Below, in pieces: positions 35,050 through 47,096 of a stretch of DNA of 64,000 bases. How positions within the stretch are numbered: position 1 is the first letter of the stretch; each line of letters opens with the position of its first letter. Made by a program: the position numbers and the translations under genes. The notes beneath the pieces were generated by a model that made no database searches, had not been told where the DNA came from, and worked only from the letters and a program-made list of their open reading frames with translations. Source of the stretch: Ciona intestinalis (lineage: Eukaryota; Chordata; Ascidiacea; Phlebobranchia; Cionidae); assembly GCF_000224145.3 (NCBI RefSeq), contig NC_020179.2, forward strand, positions 2,071,612-2,135,611. The letters run 5' to 3'.

Positions 35050-37778
35050 TTAGGAATTTTTGTAGTGGTTTGCAAGTTCATGAGCAGTTTGAGAAAAAGA
35101 CTTTGCAGAGTCGGCCATCTCAGCTGTTTTATTCTCAAGCTGTGAGATTTTTTGGCCCCGTTCAACTAATTCCTGTTTGTTCTTTTGCATCTGGTTTTTG
35201 GTATCGACTGAAAGAAATGTATTAATGATTAGATTAGTGACTGTTTTGTTTTAAGCTGTGAAAGTGTAGCAATGATGCCTGATGTACCTAATTTAATCAA
35301 ATTTGCATATCCGATAACTTGTAAACAGGCAGGGGGTGTTACGGAAAACTGATAAAACATACTGCATTTACAATTACAATATATACCCGCTACAGCCGGC
35401 AAGGTTTTCGAAACTTTTTTCGTAACATTGACAAATGGTGGGGGTGGCTGGCTGCCGAGGTACTTAGAGCATAGGGATCCAACATTAACCAGAAATTCTT
35501 CTTTTTCTTTGAAGCTGGTGGCCTCAAAACGGAAAGCACGGTCAAAATAAAGGTCGAACTGGTTGCATGAGTTTGAAGGGTCACGTCCATCTACTTTCTG
35601 TAAGAAATACTGTTTTACTTTTTTATATCATGCCCCTATAACCAATTATTGTAGTTCTTCAAATAAAATTAGTTCACTGTATAACATGAAGCCACATGTT
35701 TAACTACTACAGTCTACAGACTTGAAGTTGTTTGATATGAAATATTACCTATTTGTTGAAATTTTTTAAATTTTATACAGCTATTTTTACACTACATTTT
35801 CCCCCGAAGCATACACATCTAATGTCACTAATAGGTGTGTATACACATCTAATTGTCACTAATAGGTGTGTAGAAACGATACAGGTTAAGGTGAGCTTTT
35901 ACTTATTTATCTTGCATTATTTTTCCAAATCCCCCATTTTATTCTTTTACACCGAGAAAAAAGCAAGGTAACATAACCTGTTTACATCACCACAGTTTTA
36001 ATATTAATAAGGTGGCATTGCACAAACATACTTTGTTGGTTGCCCCGCACACTACAAATATTATTCTAAGCAGCAAATCCTGTGTTGATGAATATTAATG
36101 GGTAAATAAGACATGCAAAGGTAAGCTGTGCATCAAGGTCCATACTAAGACCTTGAAACATTGCAGTCATGTCAGTATATTTTTTATAACATATTTAGTA
36201 CAAAACAGCCCCCAAAATATTTGGTATCATTTTATTTTTTTACCTATAAGGGCAAATAATTCAAGTCGTAATTCAGTCGGTATCATAAATTTGTAACTTC
36301 CTAATTTATCCTTACGTGGCCGGAAAACAACAGTCGTTAAACACGGGTGTTCTGTTTCATACACATACCATATATATTACTTTGTGGCTTGTGGGTTATT
36401 TTTTTCATTTTTTTATGTGTGACTAATAATTTTGACAACCTATTAGTAACCACTGGGTTGGAGCAATTGCTGCTGAGTGTCTTGCCCAAGAACACATATG
36501 CCCACAATGGTAGCAGCGTTGTGCCTTGAACCCATTACCTATTGGTTAGAGGCAGGTGCGCTATAAATGCCCAACTGTACAGTGGTTACTGCATTACAAA
36601 TACCCAAATTAAAAAACAAACAGACCGTTAATTCTTCAATGGGCCACAATCTTCTCTGTTCATAACCCTCTCCTTTGTCAGGCTTTCGATACCTTAAAAA
36701 ATATTTTTCTTAATTTAATGAAAAAGTTACTCAAATGAATTGATACTATATATATAAATGGGTATTTTTCTCCTAATATAAGTTCTGCTCAGTTCTTTGC
36801 GGCCTTGCAGCCAAACCTGATTTCAAACCCATGCTAGCAGCTAGGTTCTAAGCAACATATTATGTTATGGGTTCAATAAGCATTTTAAGGGGTGATAAGT
36901 TACATTACAGCTTATTATACTTAGATACTTGATACATTTATGTAACAATTAAAAGACTCGACATATGCTGTGCATAAAGATACTAATATAATATAGGACT
37001 TAACTTTTGAGTGGGTTTAATTAGATTTGTCACCCATTGTTTATATTCTAAATTAAAAAATCACGCAGTTTCAATAAGAACTACTGATTAAAATAAAAAG
37101 ATAGGCTTGTTCTTGTTCTAAAGGGTGGAATCAATACAATTACCTAAAACCTGCACGTCTCTTCTAAGATTCGTTGTTTAGCGCAAATTGAGAATGAATT
37201 ATTTAGCAGCTGGAGCAATGAAATGCGGACAAAAGGGATTAAACCAATAGGGCGACTCTAAGGTGACAAGGGTTTGAAATTTTTACAAGCATGGTGTAGG
37301 GGTCACTATTTAAACGCTTTATGAATTTTTAAAACAGATAATTACACATGCCAAGCTAATTTAAGCAATACCTGCTTATAAATGCTTTGGATGGTCTCTT
37401 CACTGTGACCGAACAGCATAAATAATGAATGTTTTCTTTTTTATTGAAAGGTAGTCCGCTTGGCTCAGTTTTGGAGACCTTCAAGTTATTTGTATTAAAT
37501 AGAATCTGATACACCATAATACATTTAGAAAACTTTAATCAATGCATTTTGAACACTGTATTCAATATACACCGTAATATATTTAGAATATACACAACAC
37601 TTTATTTATTGCACTAAAACAGAAGTTTTTTTATACATGCAATTAGTTATATATCCCAATATACCTTCATGAACCCGACCAAGCGTTCTCCATTTGGGTG
37701 GAAAACGTCTTTATGCAGGGCATGCTTCACTTCCTGGGGTCTTGGCTCAACCGGTGAGCTAGGGGGGTTGGCGGCCAT
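35050..37778 (-). CDS. STXBP6: Amisyn (syntaxin-binding protein 6) homologue
   Basis: Five exons in phase: 37665-37778, 37372-37478, 36626-36692, 35387-35597 and 35050-35207, giving about 218 residues (human amisyn is 210). Residues ~15-165 match the Sec3/EXOC1-type lipid-binding PH fold shared by EXOC1 and amisyn (KHALHKDVFHPNGERL, NIHYLCCSVTVKRPSK, FDLYFDRAFRFEA). The last exon is a complete R-SNARE motif ending in a stop, with the zero-layer arginine at R183 (VERGQKISQLENKTAEMAD), and no membrane anchor follows. This tail separates it from EXOC1. Amisyn binds syntaxin-1/SNAP-25 as a non-fusogenic R-SNARE and restrains exocytosis (family knowledge). A poly(A) signal (AATAAA on the minus strand, 34987-34992) lies about 58 bases past the stop. 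The promoter faces the coiled-coil gene. Confidence 0.88.
36298..36563 (-). mobile_element. tRNA-derived SINE
   Basis: STXBP6 intron 3, nearly full length; it spans tail, body, B box and part of the head. Confidence 0.8.
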
Positions 37779-38153
37779 AACGAAACGTATTATTATTCAA
37801 AAACTGTCTTGAGACATTTCCTTCAAAAAACTAAACACATACCCTGAATATAATACAAACAAATAATATGTTATACAAATTAAATGTACCAACTGCTCGT
37901 ATAGGCCTGGGGCGGTCGTCGTATTGACTCGTATACACTGCAAATAAGTTTTTGTGGCTTTCACTACGTTTCTAAAAAACGTTGCGTTTTTGCACGCGCC
38001 CATGCAGCACAATATGCTTAATTAAGTAACTGCACTGCAAATTAGCTAATAAATTCGTAATCACTGTTTTTGAACGTTGGTAAAAGACAACTCTGCGTTC
38101 GTTTAGCAGGCCATTAATTGACATTTGTGATTGATACACAAGAATGTTCATTG

Positions 38154-38161
38154 TGACGTCA
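38154..38161. promoter_or_regulatory. Perfect CRE (TGACGTCA) between STXBP6 and the coiled-coil gene
   Basis: A palindromic full CREB/ATF site lies 50 bases before a TATA-like TATTTAA (38211-38217) on the plus strand and about 376 bases upstream of the STXBP6 start on the minus strand. The spacing is that of a proximal CRE. The 5' UTR of the coiled-coil gene may start near 38240 and splice at a donor near 38428 (ACG/GTACGT). Confidence 0.5.
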
Positions 38162-38210
38162 CTAAGCAGGCGTCTGCGTGAAAACGAAATTCTTCTGCTA
38201 GCGACATTGG

Positions 38211-38217
38211 TATTTAA
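38211..38217 (+). promoter_or_regulatory. TATA-like box, candidate promoter of the coiled-coil gene
   Basis: TATTTAA on the plus strand, 50 bases after the CRE. A transcript starting ~30 bases later could carry a non-coding first exon ending at the donor near 38428, then splice to the exon holding the ATG at 40329. Inference only. Confidence 0.35.
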
Positions 38218-39184
38218 AATCTGCAGCTTTTTCAGAACTAAAACTTTTACAGCTGACTTAACGTGAGAGCATTTGCGCCTAGAGAGATATAAGTATATTG
38301 CTGTAAAATCTAACGGCTTATAACAGGCCTAACAACTGGAAAACTACGTCAACTATCTACTGCAGACCTCGATCAATTCAGATTGCTTGCGGCAAGTTTA
38401 CGTTTTCTACTTCAAGGTTAACCACGGTACGTACTTCTCAGTTCAGTATACTACATCATAAACTTTAAGCTCACTACTATATTCGATAAATTAGCTGTCC
38501 GTCCACACTAATTGAATTCGACGCGTGGTAATTAACGAATACAGGAAATGCTCTAGCAGGGACAGTCAATTGCCGACAATAGAACCAGTGCTAATTGCTT
38601 CCTACACTTTCTTTTAAAAAAAAAAAAACAACTGCTGGTATATTAATTAGACTGAGCTGTGGCCCTTATTAATAATCAGCTAGGCCACGATGACCACCGC
38701 TGTATTAAATTAACTTGCCCTTACAACCAATGGGGTCCTATTATATTATATATACATATATTGCCAGCGTAAAATAAATCTTACTGTTTTCGTGGCAAGT
38801 TAACTTATTAAGGCCTAAATAAAATAAGGTAAAATCTCGGGGTATCCCGTATACGTGAACAGTCATGTTGCTGTTCAAAATACGATACGCGACGCGTATG
38901 CATGCTACGTGCATCTCACTGATATAGTTCAGGTAAAAAAATAGTCATTACGATGCCTTCTGTCCGGGACAGGTGAGGTGAATCAAATATAAATCAATAT
39001 TCATCAAATTGCTGCGTTTCGTCGCATCGTCAAAGAAATCATCGCTGTACCTGCTGTCATTTAATCAGCATAAATCACTGTTGTGGCCATGTTCATCATT
39101 GATTTTATAATGCGACCTGCATATTTTAAATGCAAATGTAATTTCCAAATCGTGCATGACCAAGCAAATTCGCCTCAAATTCAT

Positions 39185-39367
39185 TAGGCTGGGGTAAGTT
39201 GGTACATGTTTTATTGTACTTTCTTGTCCCATTTGGTACAAAACAAAGAACATTTAAAGAAGTGTATACCCGTAACCTAAATACTAAAACAAGGTTGTTA
39301 GGTTTAAAATATAATCAAGAAATATGGGATATTATATTATTTGCTAAGGGTGCCCAATCTTACCCAC
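39185..39367 (+). mobile_element. Inverted-repeat MITE, copy 9
   Basis: Diverged full-length copy upstream of the coiled-coil gene, followed closely by copy 10 in the opposite direction. Confidence 0.65.
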
Positions 39368-39424
39368 ATGGCCACAGGACTATATACATGTGAAAACGAT
39401 TTTGGTGCATATAATATATTTATA

Positions 39425-39573
39425 GGCTTTAACACAATATCCTAATCGTGTTTTAAAAATTAACAACGGTCTATGGAAGTCGCGAGAAAACAGTTTTATA
39501 ATTCTTTAAAAGTTTTTTTTGTTTACTACCAAATGGAACAAAAAGGTGTCCCATCTCCCCCCACTTTGCTGTA
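39425..39573 (-). mobile_element. Inverted-repeat MITE, copy 10, 5' truncated
   Basis: Starts inside the element (ATCCTAATCGTGTTTT) and keeps the right end (GGTGTCCCATCTCCCCCC). Confidence 0.7.
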
Positions 39574-40021
39574 ACCCTTATATTTTATATGACAATGTCT
39601 TATATTTAAACATACCTGTCTACAACCTTCCAAAACAAAGGTAAATTGTAACCGTAAGCTGCAGTTATAACGTTCTGTTCGAAAATACATCAAATACATC
39701 TTACATCGAAAAACTCATAAATTTAAAGACGTATAAACGTCTTGGAAAGTTTTATAGCTGTTCTATGCTTACTCCTTTAAATGCCGCTGTCGTGTAGGAT
39801 TTCTGTTTGCTAATGGCGTATCCCAACATTGCCGGTAAGTAATTACACGTTAAATTAGCGCTCCGAAACACAACCAAGTTTACCCTGACTCATTAATTAC
39901 TCATAGCACTCGGCTTGTATAATGGCCAACAAGGCGTTAGCAGTAGGCAAGATAAAATAGTATTAGCACATGTATGCCATATTTTCTAATGGTGCATTTA
40001 ACACTTAACGACTCACGTGAG

Positions 40022-40120
40022 AATACGGGTATATAATTCTTTAAATGTCCTTTGTTTACTATTAAATGGGACGAGAAATATGAATAAAAGAATGTCCCAT
40101 GTTACCCCCCTCCTATTATA
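40022..40120 (-). mobile_element. Inverted-repeat MITE, copy 11, half element
   Basis: Only the last ~100 bases are left, about 200 bases before the start exon of the coiled-coil gene. Confidence 0.65.
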
Positions 40121-40328
40121 ATACCCAATATAAAAACAACACATGAAAACAAATTACACGTATGAAATTGACTGTATTACACACTCTATCTTAGCGTTTG
40201 AGTATATTGTTGTAAAAAAAACGACATAAAGGCTCTGCAGTCTGCACTTTATAATCGAGCTGCCTCGTTTCTAAACAAAACCTTAACCCCACAGTTCTAA
40301 GGTATTAAAATTGTTACAGATTTTCGCT

Positions 40329-43300
40329 ATGAACTTGGACGAGGTTTTCGAACGCGTGCTCAAAACAGAACAAACCGCTGAAAGAAGACACGACCAACTA
40401 ATACAAGGTTAGTTATACTGTAAGAACAAATAAAATACGAACTTTACAACAACAGGCTATCATGCATGCTTTTCTATATTTTGAAATAATTATGAAAATA
40501 TTTTATGTGTAGATACGAGAGCTTTCTGACTCGGTCATGATACGTCTTAACTGATACAGTCGCCTTTCGTCTTAGCTCTATCTTCTTTGATCCGGGAAAG
40601 CCCCCATGCTTTCGTCACCATACAGATTCACACGTCACTTTTTTTGCACACGTCACGGTCGCAAAAAAGTCAAAATTTTCACAGAATTTTGTTTCTTAAT
40701 TTCCCGTTAATAAGACCTTCTTTTGTTAAGGTTCATTATAACCATTGTAATTTTAGACAATTGGTTTAAACTTACACAGTGGTTTGTTTTCATCAGATAA
40801 ATAAACAATGGTTTATTTTATTCAAATTCTCACGACTGTACAATGTAAGCCCTAATGTGTATGATACCAATAAAAACAAATTAACGGAGAATATTTTATT
40901 TTGTAATCGTACACAAAATAACATTTACGTAAGCGTAAAACGAAAATCTCAATCGACGCAACGAAATCAAATTTCGTCAAACTTTAGGTCGGGAATCTGA
41001 TTTTGTAACGCTTTTTGTTTTAACAATACTTTGTGTTTTGTTCTTCAAGTCCGTTTATTTTTTAGTCCAAAAAGAGATCAAGGCTAAACAAGCGGAGATA
41101 GTAAATGTACAAAAAGCAACGGAGAGACTGCAGGAAACTATACGCACACGAGACGTAAGTCGTGTAATTCGATATATATCCACCAGTAATCCAATAACGC
41201 GCTTACAAACCGAGTTAGAAAGCCAATTTCTTCACCTGGCACGGACAATAAGCTATATGGATATGAAATTGCAATTGTGTTTTTAACGATCGCACTTAGA
41301 TTTGTCATATTATTGCGGTCACATGGGACTTAATTGGTATGGTTTTCAACACATTTTTTGCGGTTTTCTGAAATGGAACACTGATACAGCAGGACTGGTT
41401 ATATCAGAATATACCATATAGTAGGGTGGGGAAAGATGGGACACCTTATCATTCTATTTACTGGTCACATATGGTAGTAAACAAAGAAAATTCAAATAAA
41501 TATAATTCCGTATCCTTACGACTCCCATAAACCGTTGTTAATTGTATAAAACACGATCAGGATATTTAGATATTCTGTGCTAAATGTGTCCCATCTTCCC
41601 CCACCCTCTTATATATACCAACCAATATGATCAGGGCAGCGGTATACATGTAACCAGCGGTATACATGTAACCTACAGTTTATAAATGAACATTGCGTTA
41701 AACCATGAAATAATATTCCTTATTTTCACCTGATGCTCATTAATTTCTGTTAACCATAGTTGGTTGCTCTGCACGAATCGAAGTGGGAATTAGAATTGGC
41801 TTCTGCGCGACTGACAAGCCTAATTAACCAGCATGAGGTCGTAACTAATAGAGTGCTGGACTTCGAAAATCAACTGGTACAGTGGAGTTGTGTAATGTAA
41901 AAATACTGGTGTAATACTGTGGGATAATTTACAAATTTTGCATTATTGTTACAACTAAAGTTATATATAGTAGGCTGGGGAAGATGGGACACCTTTTCAT
42001 TCTATTTTCTTGTTCCATTTGCTAGAAAACAAAGAATAATTAAATAATTATAAAACTGTATTCTCACGACTCCCATAGCCGTTCTTAATTGTTTTAAACA
42101 TGAACAGAATATTTAGATATTATGTGCGAAAGATGTCCAGTCTTCCCCCACCCTACTTTATATCACAGTGTTAACAAATGCGTATACGGATTGGCTCGAA
42201 TCCCGAACACTTAATCAGTAACAAATACACATAAAGCAAGCGTTTCGTTAAAAGGCGGAAAAGACACTGAATCGAGAAGAACAAATCAACGGATTCTTAA
42301 AGGAAGTTCAAAACTTTGCCGAAAACTGTGATCTAGTCGACGGAAAAGCAAAACGAAAACAGACATTGGCGAGTGAGCTCGAGCAACTAAAACACGAAGA
42401 AGAAGAATTATCAAAAGGTGGGTGTATGATGACCGATGATATTAAACGACGTTCTTGAATATTGAACTTATATAATGGTCTATGTATTGTTTTTATTTTA
42501 TTGTCCCATTTGATAGTAAACAAAAAAGTACGTACTATACAGCATTTTTCATTAAACTAATTATTCGCTAATAATTGTTTTTGCCCGAATGCTTAAAATG
42601 TTGACAAGGTATTTGAGAGTTCGGTGTTAAGTCCTACACTGGTCAGGATCAATAAGTGCTATACGTAATACGTAACAAACAAAATTCAACGAAGTGCGTA
42701 GTATATAAGATGTACCACGGCCTACTCAATACATTCAGTAGGCCATGAATGTACATAAGTCACTTTATAATTATTTAAACAGAATCACGTATATTAAACA
42801 CGCCTTCACTGGCATACTCAGCAATATCCCATGTAGAGTTACAGGTATTGGATGGAAAAGAAAGTGACAGGCGCATGAGGTACAACCAAGTCGAACGCTT
42901 GAAAATAGAAGTAACAGAATTACAAGCAAAGATAATCGGTTTGTTGATTACCTTTGTAAATATTTCGTGCAATATAGATATTTTTTACAATGTAACTAAT
43001 TATTACGAGGGTAGTTTAACTTACTGTATAAGTGCTGGGGTACAAGATAATGGGACACTTTGCTAAATGTAATATTTACTACAGAAATAATTGCAATGAA
43101 TCTTATCTTTCAACGGTATAGGCTTCAGTGACAGTTATATAAATATGACAACTATGCTCGTTTCTAAATCAGGCCGTTTTAACCATATATAACGACATCT
43201 GTAATAGTAGCGACGGACGACACTGAATGCATCCACACACAATCAATTGAATATTCCTACATATAGAAAAGTATTAACCTGCTACCAATTCACGCTAACA

Positions 43301-45899
43301 TGTTCATATCGCATTTAAAGCACCCTAAACCGGATTTGAAGTTTAATCCTTGATATTACACCTAACACCCATGCAATCAGACTTTAAAATTACTTAATAT
43401 CTCATATGCACCCCGTGGGCTCATTGCAATTAGAATCAAAGGTATCTGATCGGTATTTTGGGAATGAATCGTTATATGAAGTATTGATTACTTCAATTCC
43501 TTTTATGTTGGCGCTTATAATGTCGTGATATTAAAAAATGTCGACGCATGAGGTCATATATATGACCTCTTGTCATATGGTCATATTTAGAGTGGGGGAA
43601 GATGGGACACATTTAGCCCATAATATCCAAATAACCTGATCATGTTTTAAACAATTAACAATGGTCTATAATGGGAATTGCAATGATTTACGGTTTTATA
43701 TTTCTTTGAACTTTCTTTGTTTACTATCAAGTGGGACTAGAAGTTTTATTGAAATTGTGCCCGCCATCTTTCAAGCTACGAAAATGTGTTAATTCAAAAC
43801 TGCGGATATTCTAAACACAACAGCATAACGAATGTGTTTAGAACCTTGACCTCATTAGGTGTGCGTTCATATATAAGAAATAAGCGACCTATATACGACA
43901 GCGCATTAAATAATTCAATGCTATGGGTGCTATACCCGATGTTTAATTCATCATTAGGCTTATAGGGGTATTTTGCTTACAAGATTAAAGTCGCATTTAG
44001 ATTTATTCTATATTACTGAACAAAATATCGCTGGCATGTCTGTAATCTTTTGGGAACAAGTGGTTTGAATTCTAACTGTTACAAGTCGGCGACCTTCGTC
44101 TTCGTTTATAAATTATTTATGAATTCTTTCAGAGCGTAGTTGGCCCGATATAAGAAGTTAAAAGGACGTTTTACAAAAATCCAAATTTTAAAATCTAATT
44201 TCACAGTATAGTTTAAGTCCCTTACATTTTTGACTAGATTTGTTATTTCTGTTGATTCCGTTGATTTTTATATCGACAACTCAAGAAAACTGATCGGTTG
44301 TATTTTTAAATATGTCGTTTTACTTTTCTGACGTTTCTGCAATCTTTCTGTAAATTAGTGGCACTTTGCTTTTTGTACTGTGTACGCTTCCTTGCGTCAT
44401 CAGAATGGCTGAGTTATACTGTATTACTAGCTGTTTTTGCGACTCCGCAAAAATTATCCTAATTGCATTGTTATATATGTTTGCTGCTAAGACATATACA
44501 GTAGGGTGGGGGAAGATGGGACACCTTTAGCACATGATATCTAATTATCCTGATGTTTTAAACAATTAACAGCGGTCTATGGAAGTCATGAGGATACGCT
44601 TTTAGAATTCTATGTATGTTCTTCGTTTACTACTAAATGGGACAAGAAAATAGGTTGATAACGTGTCCCATCTTCCCCCGACCTACTATACAAGTTAAGA
44701 AAGTAAGGTTCCTAATCAGTTACATTTCTGTACGATTTTAAGCTACTTAATGCTTCCTGATACTTGATAAATATCACACTGTTCTGCGCGACTTTGTGTG
44801 ACGCACGAAGTGTCGAATTATTCCTGACAAAACCTCTGCAGATCTGGACTCCGAGTTGGAAGAGAAAAAGGTAGAAAACGAAAAGAAAAAGGCAGAGCTG
44901 GCGTCGTCGGATAATGCTCAACTGCAGGACCCAGAATACATTAGGTAAACTGAAAGGAATTTTAAATATAGGTCGGGGTATCTTGGGACACGGGGTAAGT
45001 TTGGATACCTTTTTAAATCTCCTTTTACGGGTATACATTTCACTATAAACAAAACAAGTGTCACACCGTATTATTCGACAATATTCTCACGTCCCAACAA
45101 AGTATGCAGCAGAGATGAAAACTGTTGTTAAGTATTGAAGGGGCGTTACCAACAAAAAAATAAAAAACAAATTGTGTATTGGTAAAAATGCTCAAATGTG
45201 ACCCAGGTACCACCAAAGTTATATAAGAAACGAAATATCTTCTGAATAAATGCGTGTCAAACCCACAAATTCAACCGCTGGAGTAAAAAATACGGACAAT
45301 TTTATACGAAAAAATGTCACTAAACTTTGACCGTTTCTACTTTCTAAAAGTTTTCTATCTTACCTCACACTTCTATACTATACCAGCCCTCAAGGATACA
45401 AACGCGGTTTTGCGCATCATAAAGGCATATGAAAAGGGTTCATAAGAACCCTGTGTGTGCCGCCATGTGAAAATAAAGAAGTGTCATTTATCCATTGAAG
45501 TATAAGGTTATATCGAGGGACCAGTTACTCTAATTTTAAGGTCTTTAATGTAAATGAATGAATGAATGTAACTTACTTTATCCTCGCGTGGCCGGAAAAC
45601 GACAGTCGTTATCACATGGGTTTAACACCTCGTGCCAGCTTACGAGTTACCATGTATGTTACTTTGTGGGCGATAATGTGATCCCAGTACAGGCAAACGA
45701 ACGACCCTGCTAATTACGTTTTCAGTCCGTGTCTCTCTGTAGATTGCAAGAAGAATTAGAGTCGCTAGACTGCGATGCAGAGCAGAAGAATATCGCTTTG
45801 TTAAGAATGGAATCGGTGAATTTGCAAAGGGGAAAAGGGCTAATCAATTTATCAAAAGACCATTCGAATCCAGCTGAAAAAACTGCATGCTCTTCCAAC
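40329..45899 (+). CDS. CCDC172: Coiled-coil protein resembling CCDC172
   Basis: Seven exons in phase: 40329-40407, 41066-41154, 41760-41876, 42255-42417, 42837-42938, 44842-44944 and 45743-45899. The product is almost entirely heptad-like, Glu/Lys/Gln-rich coiled coil. The opening MNLDEVFERVLKTEQTAERR and the stretch INGFLKEVQNFAENCDL resemble the N-terminal half of vertebrate CCDC172, and RLQEELESLDCDAEQKNIAL its end; this is similarity by eye. Exon 5 must use acceptor 42836/42837, because the AG nearer the conserved part breaks phase. If intron 7 is retained, the frame stops at 45917. Otherwise the chain can continue in phase 0 into 46285-46347 or 46437-46563 plus 46650-46705, listed separately. 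Introns hold seven or more MITE copies. CCDC172 itself is poorly characterised. Confidence 0.68.
41417..41612 (+). mobile_element. Inverted-repeat MITE, copy 12
   Basis: Well preserved in the coiled-coil gene intron 2 (TATAGTAGGGTGGGGAAAG to CCCCCACCCTCTTATA). Confidence 0.85.
41966..42163 (+). mobile_element. Inverted-repeat MITE, copy 13
   Basis: Well preserved in intron 3, same orientation as copy 12. Confidence 0.85.
43587..43770 (-). mobile_element. Inverted-repeat MITE, copy 14
   Basis: Intron 5 of the coiled-coil gene. Left end good (GAGTGGGGGAAGATGGGACA), right end decayed. Confidence 0.7.
44497..44691 (-). mobile_element. Inverted-repeat MITE, copy 15
   Basis: Well preserved, about 150 bases before a coding exon; both ends clear (CAGTAGGGTGGGGGAAGATG, TTCCCCCGACCTACTATA). 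Confidence 0.85.
45134..45365 (+). repeat. Dispersed repeat, second family, copy 2
   Basis: Same order of blocks as 3440-3640 (GGCGTTACCAACAAAAAAAT, GGTACCACCAAAGTTATA, CCGCTGGAGTAAAAAATACG), in the coiled-coil gene intron 6. Confidence 0.6.
45555..45677 (-). mobile_element. tRNA-derived SINE, tail part only
   Basis: Coiled-coil gene intron 6, from the AATGAATG tail to the CTTTGTGGGCGATAAT junction, about 65 bases before an exon. Confidence 0.75.
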
Positions 45900-45992
45900 G
45901 TAAGGGGCTATACGTAATTTACAAAAAATACGTAGTTGTTTAAGATCCAAAATGTTTTACCCTGTTTAAGTATAAAATAATGTTTTATTCAT

Positions 45993-46096
45993 TCATCCTT
46001 ACCACTTTTACAGACTGTTGTTACAAATGTTTAAACATGATCAGGACAGTTGAATATTTTGTGCTAAAGGTGTCCACTCTTCCCCCACCCTATTAA
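45993..46096 (+). mobile_element. Inverted-repeat MITE, copy 16, 3' half
   Basis: Keeps only the GATCAGGAC to CCCCCACCCTATTA half, just after the last certain exon of the coiled-coil gene. Confidence 0.65.
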
Positions 46097-46284
46097 ATAT
46101 ATATGTCTAGTTGAATTGGCACTGTTGGTCAAGAACTCTACTTTGAAATACCTTTATACTCACATCACGGTTTTTCGAATCTTTGGTTAGGTTATATGCA
46201 AAGCTAAACCGCAATTTTACATTTACGTCCTAGAACAAAAGCTATACGTTTCGACTTAGAGATGATCGACGTTTCTAAATACAG

Positions 46285-46347
46285 CTCTCCAGTCGCAAAG
46301 AGAAAGATTATGAAAAGTTGAAGTTAAAAATGTTGTTGTTTTTTTGA
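46285..46347 (+). CDS. Possible terminal exon of the coiled-coil gene
   Basis: After an acceptor (TTTCTAAATACAG) there is a phase-0 frame of 20 codons (LSSRKEKDYEKLKLK then hydrophobic residues) and a TGA. It fits the phase of the preceding exon ending at 45899 and has the same charged composition. It competes with the exon pair at 46437-46705. Only transcript data can choose. Confidence 0.3.
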   Translation, partial: LSSRKEKDYEKLKLKMLLFF

Positions 46348-46436
46348 TTTCATATCGTTTTATTTGTGTTTTTACATTCTTTTATTAATACATGAAACGG
46401 ACAGAATGCATGCGTATGAACAACTTGGGACTGTAG

Positions 46437-46705
46437 GTCCAATATATGGAAAGTGTTGGTAAAAGTTTAAAAGGAAATAGAAATTCACGGTCGTTTACCA
46501 AAAGATTTTATGAAGTAGGTCAAGCGATCACAGCGATCGATAACATAGAAATCAAATTGAAGAGTGAGAAATAGGGGAAAAATACCGTTTATTTGTTATT
46601 GCAACGATTGAGTTGGGTTTGCGTAAGAATTCAGTTGTTTTTTTGACAGTTTTTAAGACTATAGCAACTGAGACAAAAACTGATGAAATGCAGTTATTGA
46701 AATAA
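46437..46705 (+). CDS. Two-exon candidate: 3' exons of the coiled-coil gene or a small separate gene
   Basis: Exon 46437-46563 starts after a clean acceptor in phase 0 (VQYMESVGKSLKGNRNSRSF then TKRFYEVGQAITAIDN) and ends at a good donor (GTGAGA) in phase 1. Exon 46650-46705 follows a strong polypyrimidine acceptor, picks up that phase and ends with TAA (ATETKTDEMQLLK). With the internal ATG at 46446 it could be a small gene; with the phase-0 join to 45899 it could be the end of the coiled-coil protein. No family is recognised. The stretch RFYEVGQAITAIDNIEIK loosely recalls helix 1 and loop of the p160 bHLH, but the exon phases do not join to the coactivator exon at 47097. Confidence 0.35.
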
Positions 46706-47096
46706 TATTTTTACCTGATTTTGTTGCTGTTTTAACAATCGAAGCGTATGTAAGGTCTTAATTTTACAAGGGTATAGAATTTCGCAACTAATTGCAACTA
46801 GAAGTTATGTATGCACTAAGTATAGATGTTTAAGCTTGTTATATTAGGACTATTGCCCTGGAAAAATCTTTATATGCTTTTAAACATATTGCAAGACAAA
46901 GTTGTTGGAACATATTTAAAACAGATGCTTTTGTTGAGATGCTTATCTATCTATTTATACTATGTGTTTTACTGTTTCACTCCTTATTTAATTTCTCAAG
47001 GGCACGCTTTTATCTGTCATGTTTGTCAAATTTTATTGTTTCAATGTATTTAAATCTACATTCTATTGTGACCGGTGCAATGTCTGTTGAAGGAAG

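Larger units (their letters stand above)
37779..40328. promoter_or_regulatory. Head-to-head region of STXBP6 and the coiled-coil gene
   Basis: Contains the CRE and TATA-like box near 38150-38220, a possible 5' UTR exon near 38240-38427, and three MITE copies (39185-39367, 39425-39573, 40022-40120). No protein-coding exon is seen. Confidence 0.5.

Noticed and set aside
37372..37478. Frameshift in the STXBP6 exon with the A-rich run
   Set aside because: On recounting, the run has six A residues and the frame is open and continuous (NKKENIHYLCC).
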